Source: Ceratodon purpureus
Taxonomy: Eukaryota; Streptophyta; Bryopsida; Pseudoditrichales; Ditrichaceae
DNA: 64,000 bases
Assembly: GCA_014871385.1 (NCBI GenBank)
Contig: CM026421.1
Location: 15,064,548-15,128,547, forward strand
Direction of reading: 5' to 3'
Part shown: positions 34,111 to 46,624 of the stretch, one piece after another
Layout: each line of letters starts with the position of its first letter
How positions within the stretch are numbered: position 1 is the stretch's first letter
The notes under the pieces: generated by a model
Seen by the model: only the letters and a program-made list of their open reading frames with translations
The model's database searches: none
Told to the model about the DNA's origin: nothing
Program-made: the position numbers and the translations under genes

Positions 34111-35743
34111 ATGGCGGGACCTCTCGCCTCTCTGCAGCCAGCCTGCGCTCGCATCGCCTCCCCCGCATTGCCCTTCAACGCCACTACCACACAGCTCACC
34201 ACGCAGCCGTTGCAGCTCGCTGTTGCCACCCCCCGCCGGGGCTGCCACTTGGGTAAGGCAATTCATGCATCTCAGGTGCAGTAGTACTCTTCTATTTTGC
34301 TAGAGTTCTAGTTCTAGAGATTAGTTGGTGTACTAAGTTGAGTTCATTTGGTTGTTATTCTGTGTCTAGGAGGGGGAAGGTTTAGCTTCTAAGTGCTAGT
34401 ATTGCCCAGGTTGGTTTTGAGGAAGCTGGAGAGGTGGATTGAGGTGGTTAGTGAGTGATGAACATTTTCGGTTTTGTGAGGATAGCGTTTCCTGAGGATA
34501 CGATCACCTGGTTTTTTTTTCCTGGTTTTGGAAGTGATTTGGGTTAGGAGTGAAGCGATTTGGGTCGAAGTTTAATTCCCTTTGGCTCGAGACCTGGGCG
34601 CAGGGAACTTCGTGTATTTAATTCATGGAGGATGGATTTGTGTGGTGAGGTCGGATTCTGGGATAGTTTTCTTCTGGAGTACTTAGATTGTGCTCTGCAT
34701 CGTAATAAGCATACGTGTACAATATTACTGCTCAGGCACAGGGAGGCATTCCGGCTCTGGATATGGAACATGGGCCAACCAATCGACACACATGCATTCC
34801 TTGAAAGCCATTTCCAACTCAGAGACAAACTCATCAGCAAGTGCGAGTGACGACGAGAATGACCTCCCTCCTGCTGGGTGCAGTCGAGTCAAAGTGGACC
34901 TCAAGAAACCATTAGGTATCCCCATCCCCAGGGAACATTAACCTGACCACCTTAACCTCCCACAGCACACTTGTTAACTTCACATGTTTAGAATCATATC
35001 TACTTTAATCCGAGCACGAGGGCTCATCAGGGCTTGGCAATCACACTGATTCGTTGAGGACTTTCATACTCCAGGCATTGCTTTCGAAGAAGACGAATTC
35101 GGAAGAATGTTCGTGGGTGAAGTGATCCAGGGTGGAAATGCAGACAAGTCCGGGTTGGTGGACGCTGGCGACCAGCTCATTGCCACAAGCGCCATAGTTT
35201 ATGGTTCCGAGGAAGAGTACCAAGGTGTGATGGTCCGAAAGGGGATGCAGAAAATCCGACTCAATGTACGCGGGGAGAGATTTGAGACGGTCTGTCCCTT
35301 TGACAACATCACCCACATCGCATATCAACTCTCTTTTGTTTCTTTTAGATAATTGCACATTTCTTGTGTGTATTTTTGAATGTGCTTGAATTTAATGTTA
35401 TTAAACTTGTTGGTGACTTTGTTGAGCACAGGTTATTGCAGCTATTGGTACACATCCGTATTATGTTAAGGTGCGGTTCTTATCGTACTTCCTTCTCTTG
35501 GAGTTTCTGAAATTTATGGAAAGGTTGGATGTTAGTTTATGGTGTTGTTTCTTTTCACTTGCTCCGTTCTGCTGGTCATATGACTAGTTTAATACTTTGC
35601 AGCTTCATTTGGATTAGTGTTTCTGTTTCCATTTTGGTAATGTGACTGACATTGAAGGTGGTTGTAATGTGAAGGTTGAAATGGAGTTTCAAAAATGCAA
35701 ACCTGTGCCGCAAAATTCTTTGAATGGATCCACAAGAGACTGA
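34111..35743 (+). CDS. plastid-type PDZ-domain protein, 5 exons
   Basis: Exons 34111-34252, 34736-34915, 35075-35289, 35432-35470, 35675-35743 join in phase to 214 residues. The first 47 residues (MAGPLASLQPACARIASPA start, Ser/Thr/Ala/Pro-rich, almost no acidic residues) look like a chloroplast transit peptide. A Ser/Asn-rich linker follows, then a PDZ domain starting VKVDLKKPLGIAFEE, with FVGEVIQGGNADKSGLVDAG (the GGxAxKSGL-x-GD core) and an extension through RKGMQKIRLNVR. The end (PYYVKVEMEFQKC) is short. PDZ domains of this form occur in thylakoid-associated assembly factors of plants and algae; a role in photosystem biogenesis is a guess. The 39-nt fourth exon is small but keeps phase. 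The 34111 ATG was chosen because it starts the transit-like region. Confidence 0.8.
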
Positions 35744-36476
35744 TTCATGGAGGTAGGAAGCTCTTGTCTCTTACTGTCCTTTAGCCAATAGGATGTTCTT
35801 CTCAGAACCACAATTTTTAGTAATGTGTCTGGACAGAATGTATGATTTACATAATTTTGAAACCCTAAACCTTGCTTCAGAAATTGAGCAGCTCTCTCAA
35901 TCTCGTGAAGATTGAAATGACTGACCGTAGCTCAAAATTCCATTCATGGCTTTTTAGATTTTTGTGAAGAACACGAGGTGATGTTTCGATGCGCATTTTG
36001 ATAGAATACCTACAAGCATGAGGGTGAAAATATATCCATTTTGAACATCAGATGAACACCTTACTTAGAGCTACAGAAATAATAAGTAATTGTTCAGGTT
36101 TCTGAATCTAAACTTCATCTGACTGTCATGCAAGGCACGTATATTATCTTGTGTGCTAGCCATGTACATACAAACTATATTACTGATAGCATCGCAATTA
36201 GTGTGAGGTGATCAAATGAGATCCAGGCAATTGGAGAGTTGTCAAACAGAAAATCTGAACAATGACATTGAAGAGTATACACAGCTTGTCATTTCCTTAA
36301 AATGGAAACACTGCAAACAAGTTCGACTTCAAACTTTCAGTGTATTTTAATCTTTTCATTCACCACCCTAAAGGCTATCAACAATGTATATTTTGACCTT
36401 TTCATCTCTATAAATTGAAGTTAGTAAATAGAAAATTAAAGCTTGCCATCTAGTGGCAAACAAAATACCATTAAAA
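35744..36476. other. spacer between PDZ and AP2 genes
   Basis: The convergent 3' ends of the plus-strand PDZ gene and minus-strand AP2 gene meet here. No gene or repeat recognised. Confidence 0.5.
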
Positions 36477-39400
36477 TTAGTCAAATGTATAGGACATATC
36501 ATTGAAGACATTAAAACAAGTCAATATATCATCATACTCGGCACCCAAATCTTCAAAGTAATGTGGTTGACTTATGTTCTTGGGTACACTTGAGAAATCT
36601 TCTTGTTTGACCTTCTTCGGAACATTATTGTTCAACCCCCGTGCTTCTAGAGTGGGAGATGGAACATGTTTTGGTAATTCCACCACCGCCATCTCAAAGT
36701 CACTTGGAAACCTCAAAGAATCTTGAGGACACGTGAGATTCATTCCACCATCAGACAAATTTGTAAATGTTATTGAAATCTGTCCGCCTCCATCCGCAGT
36801 CTGATTCTCATTTTCCACCACCTTCATCTCACTTGATGAGCCTACCCCTTCAGCGGTTTGATTGTCTTTGGGACAATTTTTGATGATGATCTTGTTCTTG
36901 GGGCCTTTCTTCGCTGGAACATTTCTGCAATCCAAAATGATACTGTAAAGTTTCATCGTGATTCTAAACTTTGAATAGAAATTAGGCATGGCTAATAATT
37001 CATGTTATAATCTAGAGAGTCTATTACCTTCAAATATACATATGGATTGAGAACTAATTCAATGATTTATGGCACAACTTACTGATAAAGGTCACATAGA
37101 TCTGGGTAGCGGCTCAACTCAAAGTTTGTCACCGCAGCTGCTTTCCTGTAATGGATTGCTGCCCTGTCATATGCTTCAGCTGCTTCTTCTTGTGTCCCTG
37201 CAACAATTTTAGGAGGTTTTATAAGGTGATCAAAATCATGAAGGTATCTAGATGTTGACTAATAAAAGAAAAATGGTTTTAATTTTTAGAATGAACTTAC
37301 CAAAGGTTCCTAGGTATAGATATTTATTTCCTTCCACACGGCCAATGCGTGCCTCCCAACGCCCATTGTGATGATGCCTAAATAGTCCACACTTTTTAGA
37401 ATGTTTAGATTGATTGATGGAATTCTTTAACATAAAAAATAGCATGAGATATATATAGAAGAGGAGAAATTGAAGCCTTCCTTAACAAAGTAGATAAATG
37501 TAGAGACTATAGGAATGTTAAGTTGTTACCTTGCAACACCTCTATATTTGGATATTCCTCTTGAAAACCCGTTGCTCTTCCTAGATTGATCAATATGCAA
37601 AGTAATTAGAATAAAAATCATATTACATTTTAAAACAATACATTGTTTTGTTATATAAATTAAGATTTTGAATGCAAAATAATCATATTGTTTCACAATT
37701 CAAAATTTATAATCAAAATATCTTCATTACTAACCTTCTGAGTGTAGTAAGATATTCTTCTTTTGATATTTGTTCCATTTCCTTTAATTCTTGGATGTAA
37801 TGTTCAAGCTGCAAACAAACAAAGTGAAGACATGAAAAACTTATAATAATATCTCATTAATTTCAAATGTCAAACTTTAGGTGCCAAAAATCAATTTAAT
37901 CATTCAGATTTACATCAAAATTTATTATATCTACTTTGAAATAAGAATAATATATTTTTTCTCTTTACAAGTACTACAAGTGTTTCAGAATGTTTTATAG
38001 ATGCACTCTGATTTCAACTTTTAGTGATTATTTCCAAGTTGAAAATTTTAAAGATCCATAATTTCTAAAATTCATTAAATTGAATCTGAAAATCTTATAA
38101 ACAAATTTAATAAAGTACCATACAGATTTGATTCAATCTAGAATTTTCAGAAAGGTTCATTAATGGAAAGGTTGATTCAAATAATACCTTCTTAGGCTCT
38201 CTCTCCATTGCAGGCTTTACGTCTGATCATCAGTAGTCGTTTACATGGATTAATAGTAATCAGGATTTTTACCTTGAAATTGATTACAGTTGAAGGCCCC
38301 CAGTACTTGAGAGCTGCCAAATCATATGCCCGAGCGGCAGCTTTTTCTTCATCGTAAGCACCAAGGTAAACTGCATTTCAAATCACCCCAGTTACAATCA
38401 AATTCATCAATTTGTACAATCATGTAAAGAAAAGAACGAAATCAATCAAGTTTCCTCAATGAATTATCACATGTAAATACAAGCAAAAAATTTCAACAAG
38501 AATTTATTCAACATACCTTGTCGGCCCTTCTTTTTTTGTTTGGCATTGTAAGCAGACTTATCCCACAGATGAGCTTCATATCGCTGAGTAACTCGATGCC
38601 TAGGCAATGATGCAAACCATCCCACAAATGAGTTATGTATATTTGTTAGAAAACTTATCATAAACGTAAGCAACACAGATTCAAAGGAGAGAAAGAAAAG
38701 TATGGTAATTGTTTTTTGTGAAAGCAAATTGGCTCAAGACAGGAACTGCCAAATCACCACTTACTCAAGATCAACAACCCTTATCAGTTTAAATTGATTC
38801 TAAGTGTGGAAGATTTACTTGAAAGAGAATTCAATCAAGGGTGGGTAGCTTCCCCTCTAGTTTCAAAGAAGTGGTTGGATACGGTACTTATCCTAAATGC
38901 AAAATGTAGAACGTTTCATCTGTAAAAAAGAGAGAAAACTAATGCTCATTTAGGCAAGCCAAACTAGACCAGGTTACAATCATGTGTTTTCTACTGAAGC
39001 AAAGTCCCGGGAATAGACCCATTTAGTCAGTTTCTTGGAGAAACATTGCAACTACACTGTGACCATGAACAATCTTCAGAAGACTCATCACAAAAGACAA
39101 TCGGAAGACACTTCACAAAACTTCTACAGAATGGAAGTCACAATTTAAGACTCATCTCCGTCCAAAAACTCATCAACCACCGAGGAGCAAGCGAAGATCA
39201 ACTTCGGCCAAATGAAATTAGAGGATACTTCACAAGAATTCCACGGAATGGAAGTCACCAAAGACTCATCTCTCTCCACATATCAACTCATCAGCCACCA
39301 AGGAGGAAGGGAAGCCAAATTTTGTCCACCTGAGTGAAAGTGCTACAAAATAATACTCACTGGTCCAGAGAAAAGAATACTCACTTGGTGACGCCCTTGT

Positions 39401-39608
39401 ACTTGGAGCTCTTCTTGCGAACGGAAGAGCTTGCAGCTGCTTCCATTGCGTCACGCTGCTCCGAGGTCTTCGAACTAAGGCTTGGCTTCGGAGGGCAACG
39501 AGGAGTTCTCTTCATTGGAGTTCTTCGCCCAACAGGAATGGTGTTTCCGAATAGTGATGTTGCATTGCCATGAGTTTGAAGACCATCCTCAGAGCTTGAA
39601 GACTTCAT
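36477..39608 (-). CDS. AP2-family transcription factor with two AP2 domains, WRINKLED1-like
   Basis: Eight exons on the minus strand: 39608-39385, 38599-38517, 38370-38273, 37808-37735, 37580-37530, 37377-37301, 37197-37083, 36924-36477, summing to 389 residues. AP2 domain 1 (about 68-135) runs [40 protein letters not shown] and [11 protein letters not shown]. The linker [20 protein letters not shown] leads to domain 2 (about 170-237) with [20 protein letters not shown] and [19 protein letters not shown]. This arrangement is that of the WRI1/ADAP branch of the AP2 subfamily. The usual WTGR of domain 1 is VTQR here. The C-terminal third is Glu/Asp-rich and acidic, compatible with activation. 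WRI1-type factors drive plastid fatty-acid synthesis genes in seed plants; the target here is unknown. A broken copy of exons 4-6 and 8 lies at 8885-9711. Confidence 0.9.
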
Positions 39609-40518
39609 GATACAATACTCTAATTCGGCATAAAAACAAAATAGGAAGTAAAAAATAATTGAGAGTGGTTTACCTTTGAAGTGCTTATGTTGGCGATGAA
39701 TCAATGTATCCAGTTAGCTGTTGAACTTTGAGTTAACCTTGCCTTTACTACGAGAGGTCAATGGTTCATATTAGATGCATGCTGTTATTTTCTTAGATTA
39801 GCATCGTTCAACTAAAATTATAAAAGTCGGTGTTGGAGTATAAAAATAGAGATAACATCCACCAGTTGACAGCTCCGTTTTCACACGTGTTTTATTCACT
39901 TAATCTTTTCACACCATTCGATGTATTCATTTGAGTTATTAATGATAATGGGTAATAAGGAATGTGTTTTGTGTGATGGGTTGCAGTTAATGAGTCTGTA
40001 GATGAGGGAAAAAGATTTGTACTTCTGAAGAGTTCTGGGAAGTGGTGCTGTATGTGAAATGTGATATACTACAAAAGTCAGGCCACGGTTGAGCGATACA
40101 AAAACGGAGCGATACAAAAACGGAATATTTGGACGGTATGATATATCAGCCCAAACTTGAGGCTGCGAAAATGAACGAATTAGAGATTTCTAAATCATAG
40201 GTGAATGGATATTTAAGACCGCCAAATCACGCATCTTGCTTCATCGTTAAAATTACAGTCCTGAAACAAAGCTCCTCTCGAGACTTGCGAGCTAATTTAC
40301 AAGGAACTAATTTTGGCCGTATACTAGGAATTCCATAATTCACCGTAAAGGGTGATGTAACTAGGGTCTCTTCTGGTACTACAAGAATTTGTAATCTGAC
40401 ACTCAGCAGATACTACTCTGCTGTACATTTCAGGGACACATTAATATATGACCCCCCCTAAAAAAGATAATCGAACTTGGGGCTTTGATGGAAACTTGAG
40501 CCCCAGAATCGAGTTCAA
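39609..40518. other. intergenic region between AP2 5' end and LPD 3' end
   Basis: Contains the AP2 promoter and leader, with AT-rich TATAAAA-type stretches (for example near 39825 and 39840), and the LPD 3' flank. No additional gene. Confidence 0.4.
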
Positions 40519-43500
40519 TTAAACAGCAACTGGTTCAGCTGCCTTCTCTGAAACCACTGCGTGATCCTCAAGCTGCAGCAACCCAAAGGAATACACAAAG
40601 GCTTACTTAGAAGACAATTAAGATGACCAACGGTTCCACACAGCATTTACAAAAAACGGCTACTCTTGAAATGATTTACAACTGACAAAACTAATTACAT
40701 CTGAATCTGAATGTTGATAAATGATATCCTTTCGTTCTACAATATCATGAGAATGCATCCCCGTTCTCTCCTCTCTAAATCAGCAAGTGGAGGAATTTAC
40801 ATGAGCAGACTTGAATAGCTCATCCAAAACTTCAGATAAGGTAGGATGGGCATGCACAGCAAATTTGATGTCCTGTAAATTTTAAGAGACAACAAAAGCA
40901 GATGAGGATTACTTGTAACGGGAGACGAAAAGGACCTTTGAACCAAAAGCGCACAAAAAAATTACAAAATTAGCAATTTAATGTTAGCAATGCTGTATAA
41001 TAAATAGCAAAAATTTGCGAAAAGGGATCCTTCAGAATCGTATTTACCTTAATGGTGTTGCCCATAGCTATAGCATTCGAAGCTTCATGAATAAGATCGG
41101 CGGCATGGAGACCAAGGATGTGAACTCCCAAAATCTCTCCAGTATCAGGTCGATATATCATCTGCCAGTAGTCCAATCAAATCATAAGTGTTCTACGTTT
41201 CAATTCCAAAAGATTCTGAAGCACAAAAAAACTTATACTAAGAGTGTTTTGACTACATTTCTCAAGAGCTCTCCATTCTTTGCATGATGAACACTATCAT
41301 AGAATTTGTATTCTACTGCCTCATTCATGATAATTTTCTGCTGAATACGTAACAAACCATAAAACAACTCCGATATGCTGCAAAATTTAACATGGGCAAG
41401 AGCAGTATCACTGCTCAAGAAGCAACATAAATAGCAAATCCAAATCCCCCAAGAGATTGAGCAATCATACCTTGGCCAGCCCGTCACCCTCATTCTCAGC
41501 AAGTGCTTTGGTATTGGCTTTGAAGCTGGTCTTAGCGACGCTTACTTTGAAGCCTTCCTTTTCGGCTAGAGCTCTTGCTTGAGGCTGCCATTAAATACAT
41601 ACAAGTCAAGCAGCAGCTTTCTGTGAGCGTATATCTATTGTTAGTTATCTATTCTCTATTGTTATAAAAGCCTTCTAAACATCTAGTGAAACAAAACCAT
41701 ACACATTCATTACTGTGGAAAAAGCTGTGTCTGAGAAATACCTCAGTAAGTCCAACCATGCTGATTTCTGGGTGAGTGAAACAAGCTGCCGGAACGCTGT
41801 TATGGTTCAGAACATTGTCTCGCCCAGCGATCTGCTCAATAACTGAGAACAGTCATGAACACAGTGAGAACACCATAATTCAAAGCAATAACAACTTGGC
41901 ATGAAGAAATAGCACAATACGACGTTTTCGGACTATGGCATTTGTTCTTGCCAGAGTACTTCAAAGCATTCAATCGACTTGGGGCCCACTGACTTACCAG
42001 AAATGCCTTGAGCACTTGCGGCATGGGCAAGCATCATCTTGCCATTGGCATCACCAATACAAAACAGGTTGGGAACCTGAACCATCATAACAAACAAAGG
42101 CCAAAAGTGTTCTATGAGAAGTTACTTGATGACGAATTGCCCTTCAGCGACCTTATTAAGTCAGATTCTATATTATCATAAACAGAAGCTACATAATAAT
42201 CTGCAAATCTCTAGTCCACAAATGCAGAAGTACAAATGCCAATGGCATACTAACAGTTTTGAAATTAAAAGTTTCTCTTTTATTGATTGTATTGATTCTT
42301 AAGCTGCCTTCTTAATTTTCACATCAAAGCAAGTGACATTCTAGATTTCACTCAAATTTCTCAAGTCATAAGTTTGTGACATGATATGAGCCGCTTAATG
42401 TCTTGGACTATTAAAATCCACTCACCTTGTTTCCCTCCGCGTCAAGCACTTGCATTCGCTCATCCACAGGTACAAAACCCCTCTGAGTAACTACATTCAC
42501 CTGCCAAATGAGTTTACGAGTCAGATATTGATGTGACTTATTAGTGTTAAAGATGCACGCTTCATGACTTAGCACAAATTTAATATACATAGGTTGTCCT
42601 CACAAGAAGGAATTTAACAGGTGCAACACCTTTTCAAGACCCAAGCCTTTCGTAAAGGGAGAGCGTCCTGTGGCAATAAGCGCAGCATCCACCTGCAAGG
42701 AAGAGATCAGGAACACTTAGAAAGACCTTCCTCACAAAAACACAGAAGGGAAGAACCAGAAAACAAAAATAGAACATCAACCTGGAATTCAAAAACCAGC
42801 ACCAGACTAATTTTCAGTAGACATAAGTGACCACAACTATTACCTCGAGAGTTTCCTTCACCTCCTTGGTCTTGGTGTCAACCAGTTCAATCTGTACTGG
42901 TTTTCCGTTTTTGGCAGGCGTAATCTGCAAAAAAGCAATGTCAATGAACTTGACTATGGAAACGTTCATTTCTGATATTATTATAGCCAGTATTTCCATG
43001 TGCTACAGAATACACATGGAGGTGGTGCCCGGTGAGATAATTGCTCACATCGCCATCACACAGTTCAGTTACTTAAAATAACAGCAAAGACAATAAAGTT
43101 ATGCAGACTCCAGCCGAAATTATCGATTGACATCAAAAGTCTCTAACCTTCTTGGCCAAAACACCGACGTGATAGTCGATTTTTCGAGGATTAATCAAAA
43201 TTCTCTGTGCGAGCTTTCCAATTTCAGGATCAAACCCTGGCATCAAACCATCGAGCGCCTCGATGAAGGTAACCTGTTCGTTACCAAAAGTAGAAGATCA
43301 GTGTAACCCCACGGAAGAAACTGATAGAGGAATAAAGAAGAGACATCCCTAAGCACATTTATAGACGATCCTTAAAAAGTAGCAACTGCATAAAACGAAA
43401 CGAAAGCAGCCAATGTAGATATCTCATGGGAGTCCATGCCGAGGGATGCACGACACTAACCTCGCTTCCAAGAGCTGTGTAGACATCACTAAATTCTAGA

Positions 43501-45690
43501 CCAATGTATCCACTTCCAACGATTGCGATCCACTCGGGAATCCACTCTAGTTTCAATGCGTGGTCACTTGTAAAAACAGTCTTTCCTGCATACCCATATT
43601 AAAAGAAAATAAGTAGGATGCTCATCTGGAAAATCAATGGTGAAGAATGGTATCCTTGAAGACATAACTAGCATAGACACCACTTGTCCAAGTTTTAAAG
43701 AAAGCTATGCCCATATACTAAAAAGAAAACCTTTTCATGAACTGAAACATGGGGGCTAAGCTCTAAAACTACTTGCAATCCTTGTAAGATTACGTTGAAC
43801 TCAAGTTACGAATAGCCCTCAGATTGGACAAGTAGGTACAAGGCATTAGGTGATAAAACATCTCTACAACTTGTAATACTTACCATCGACTTCAATCCCT
43901 GGAGGCACAAATGGGACAGACCCGGTAGCAATTATGATATCGCGTGCTGTGATGGTTTTGTCAGCAAATCCGATTCTCCCATATTTCACAACCTGAGGAG
44001 CCTGTGCACAGATCATCCAGCAGTCAATCGATCTACCACAATAATTTATTATTATTATAATTATCATGTATCACAAAATAAATAAAATCTTGAGACAGAG
44101 AGCGCGAGGATGTGCTAGGGTTTTTGAGAGGGTTAAGAGCTAAAGCAAGCGAGAAGGTGGATCTGCACGATCGCATTGGGTCAAGAATGACGTTGTGTCT
44201 ACATTGCATTCAAATGTGAAGCAAACTACAATCAAGAGACAACATACCACGACGGAACCAACACCAGTGAGGATGTCGACCCCGATGGCCTTCATGGAGT
44301 TGGTCAAGTTCCCCCGAATCTTGGTGGCCAGGTTATTAGCATGATCTGCAACTGCTTGCCTGTCGTATTCAGCTGCTGCTACCTGAATCCAGTCCACAAG
44401 AACTTAATGCAAAAACTTCGGGTCCTAGGATGTTCTAATTCTTGAAGACTAAAGCTCTAGATTGCTCTTTGGACAACTTTGATGTTCCCAAATTTTCCAA
44501 GAACTAGTGGTTTAGAAAGTAGAAAACAAGTCGCAAGGAATCCAAAAAACAGCTATATAGTTTATGCAGCGCGCAGTGGTTTACAACCAGGAAAGATTGC
44601 GCCATTGAAATGCACCATCAAGGAAAGGACGTTGTACAACAATATCCAAGGTCAATGGGAGGACTGTAATGGAGTAAAACGGCAGGTAGGTACCTGGATT
44701 CCAAGGGCCTTAAGGTGATGCTCGTCACGAAGCTCCCGCATACGTCCACTCACTGCAAGAAGTGCTTTAGACGGAACACATCCTCTGTTTACACAGGTCC
44801 CTCCAACAACGTCTCCCTCGACAATTGCCGTCTTCAAACCCTGCAGTCCAAGAAATTCATGTTCAATTTCAAAATTGTGAACTCTGACGTGCGGCATGCA
44901 ATTAGAGACATTCCTACTTAACAGAACAGAAACAAGTGCTATGAATCAACAGGCAACCACCGCAATGATGAAATAAATACAATCGAACCGCAAACCCTGA
45001 GTAGATGAAGAACTTAAGTCCTCAAGTACAACAGACCTACAAAATCAAAGAAAACAAATCTAAGCCAATCCCGCTACTGAATTTCCATCCAACCGATATA
45101 CACCATTGGCAAGGCACAACACGGCAGGTAAACTGAATTATTTCCAGAACAACAACAAAGAACACAATCACCTCATCTCCAAATCACATTCCCCTCCAAT
45201 TCCTCCACGCGACGCATCACACAGACAACCGCATTGAATTCCACCAAAAGCCACAAGAACAAAAAACCAAGAGACCGCACGCGAATGCAATCTCCAGCCT
45301 AAACCACAATGCAACCACAAAACCTCAACCACAAACATCTAGAAAGTCCGAACTCATAACCACCTTCTCAACAGCGTGAAGCGCAGCGCCATGGCCGCCC
45401 ACTCCGGCGCCGATAATAACCACATCGTAATCAAACGACTGCGGCGCGCCATTCACCGCGGCCGCCTCCACTCGCAACCCCCTGACGCCCCCTCTGGCCC
45501 CGGCCGGCGCCACCCGCAGCTCCCTCACCACCTTGGAAACTCCCGCATTAATCCTCTTCAACCCTGAGTACGAAACAAGCGCCGGCACACACGACGAAGA
45601 CGACGACGACGAGCAAGACGAAGCCGAAGACGCCACTCCATCAAATCTAACAGCGCTCGCCAATCCTCTAGACACCGCCATCGCCTCCAT
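40519..45690 (-). CDS. LPD: plastid dihydrolipoyl dehydrogenase (E3 of pyruvate dehydrogenase complex), 15 exons
   Basis: Exons on the minus strand: 45690-45364, 44840-44694, 44382-44248, 44001-43884, 43585-43461, 43273-43148, 42924-42844, 42692-42630, 42500-42426, 42076-41998, 41842-41742, 41584-41471, 41161-41048, 40872-40801, 40572-40519; total 576 residues. A Ser-rich transit peptide (about 1-70) precedes the FAD motif GAGVGGHG (94-101), the redox disulfide CVNRGC (Cys125, Cys130), the NAD motif GSGYIG (266-271), and the catalytic dyad HAHPTLSE (His544, Glu549). It reoxidises dihydrolipoamide of the plastid pyruvate dehydrogenase complex with NAD+, supplying acetyl-CoA for fatty acids. 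The chosen last exon ([17 protein letters not shown]) gives a plastid-type tail. Reading on from 40801 instead gives VNSSTC and stop. ATG 45690 was preferred over in-frame upstream TTG codons. Confidence 0.95.
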
Positions 45691-46593
45691 TGCAAAAACC
45701 TCCCCTGCAACTTGCAAGTGAGCTCAAACACTGCGAAGAGTGACCAAACTGCCAGGCCGAGGACTGAAAACCGCGGACGAGTACGGGCAGTCTGGAGTAA
45801 CTTAAAGCTCCATTTCCAGGTCGAGTTTGGTGAGATGGTGATCTCATGTCGCTCGTTTTGATGTTGAGTACTTCAAGAAGGTGAAGTGAGAGACAACCCG
45901 GGTATTAACCTGGTGTTGGGCGAGTATTGGGCTGGTAGTGGCAGAGTATTGTCTGGGTATCATGCGGACATGGTGAGCTCCCTGGGATTCGATGCGAGGG
46001 GCTGGTAGGAGTGACATGATTATGACGCAGTGAGGTTTTCCGGTTTGCGTGATACCCGGAGTGTGAACTGGGGTATTGGGGTAATATTGCCTGGGTAGCT
46101 CCTAGGTTTCGTGACAAGAGTTGATGGAAGAAAGAGGAGTTGGATTGGGTTGCGCTTTAGTGCTGAGTCTGACGACCAGTCTGGTGCGAAATGATGTTGC
46201 CTATGGGAGGCTGCGGGCTCCCATCCCCGTGCATACAAGTGGAGGAATCGGAGGAAATGGATGTCGGAGGATGATGCGTGGGGCTCAGTGGATGTTGGTT
46301 TCCACGGATCCGTCTTCGTGTTAAACCGGACGTGTCCCCACACTCAATGCCAAGGTTACCTCGGTGATTCTATATTCGCAGTCAAAGAAACTTGATTACT
46401 CCTCTAAATCGCAAAGAGCTCTGAGAGAGGTGGACAGACCTCACAGGATTAAGGTTCCAAATGGTGCGGAGTGTGTCCCCGCTTTACATACGAGTACTCC
46501 CACTTTAAATGACGTCTTTTTTTCTCTTTCTTTTCTTCTTCTTAATTTGTAATACCTAAACTGAAATGAAAGAACAAACCAACATCCAATCTA

Positions 46594-46624
<31 letters not shown>

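Noticed and set aside
45690-45717. Upstream extension of LPD to 45717
   Set aside because: The codon there is TTG. The first ATG in a sensible context is at 45690.
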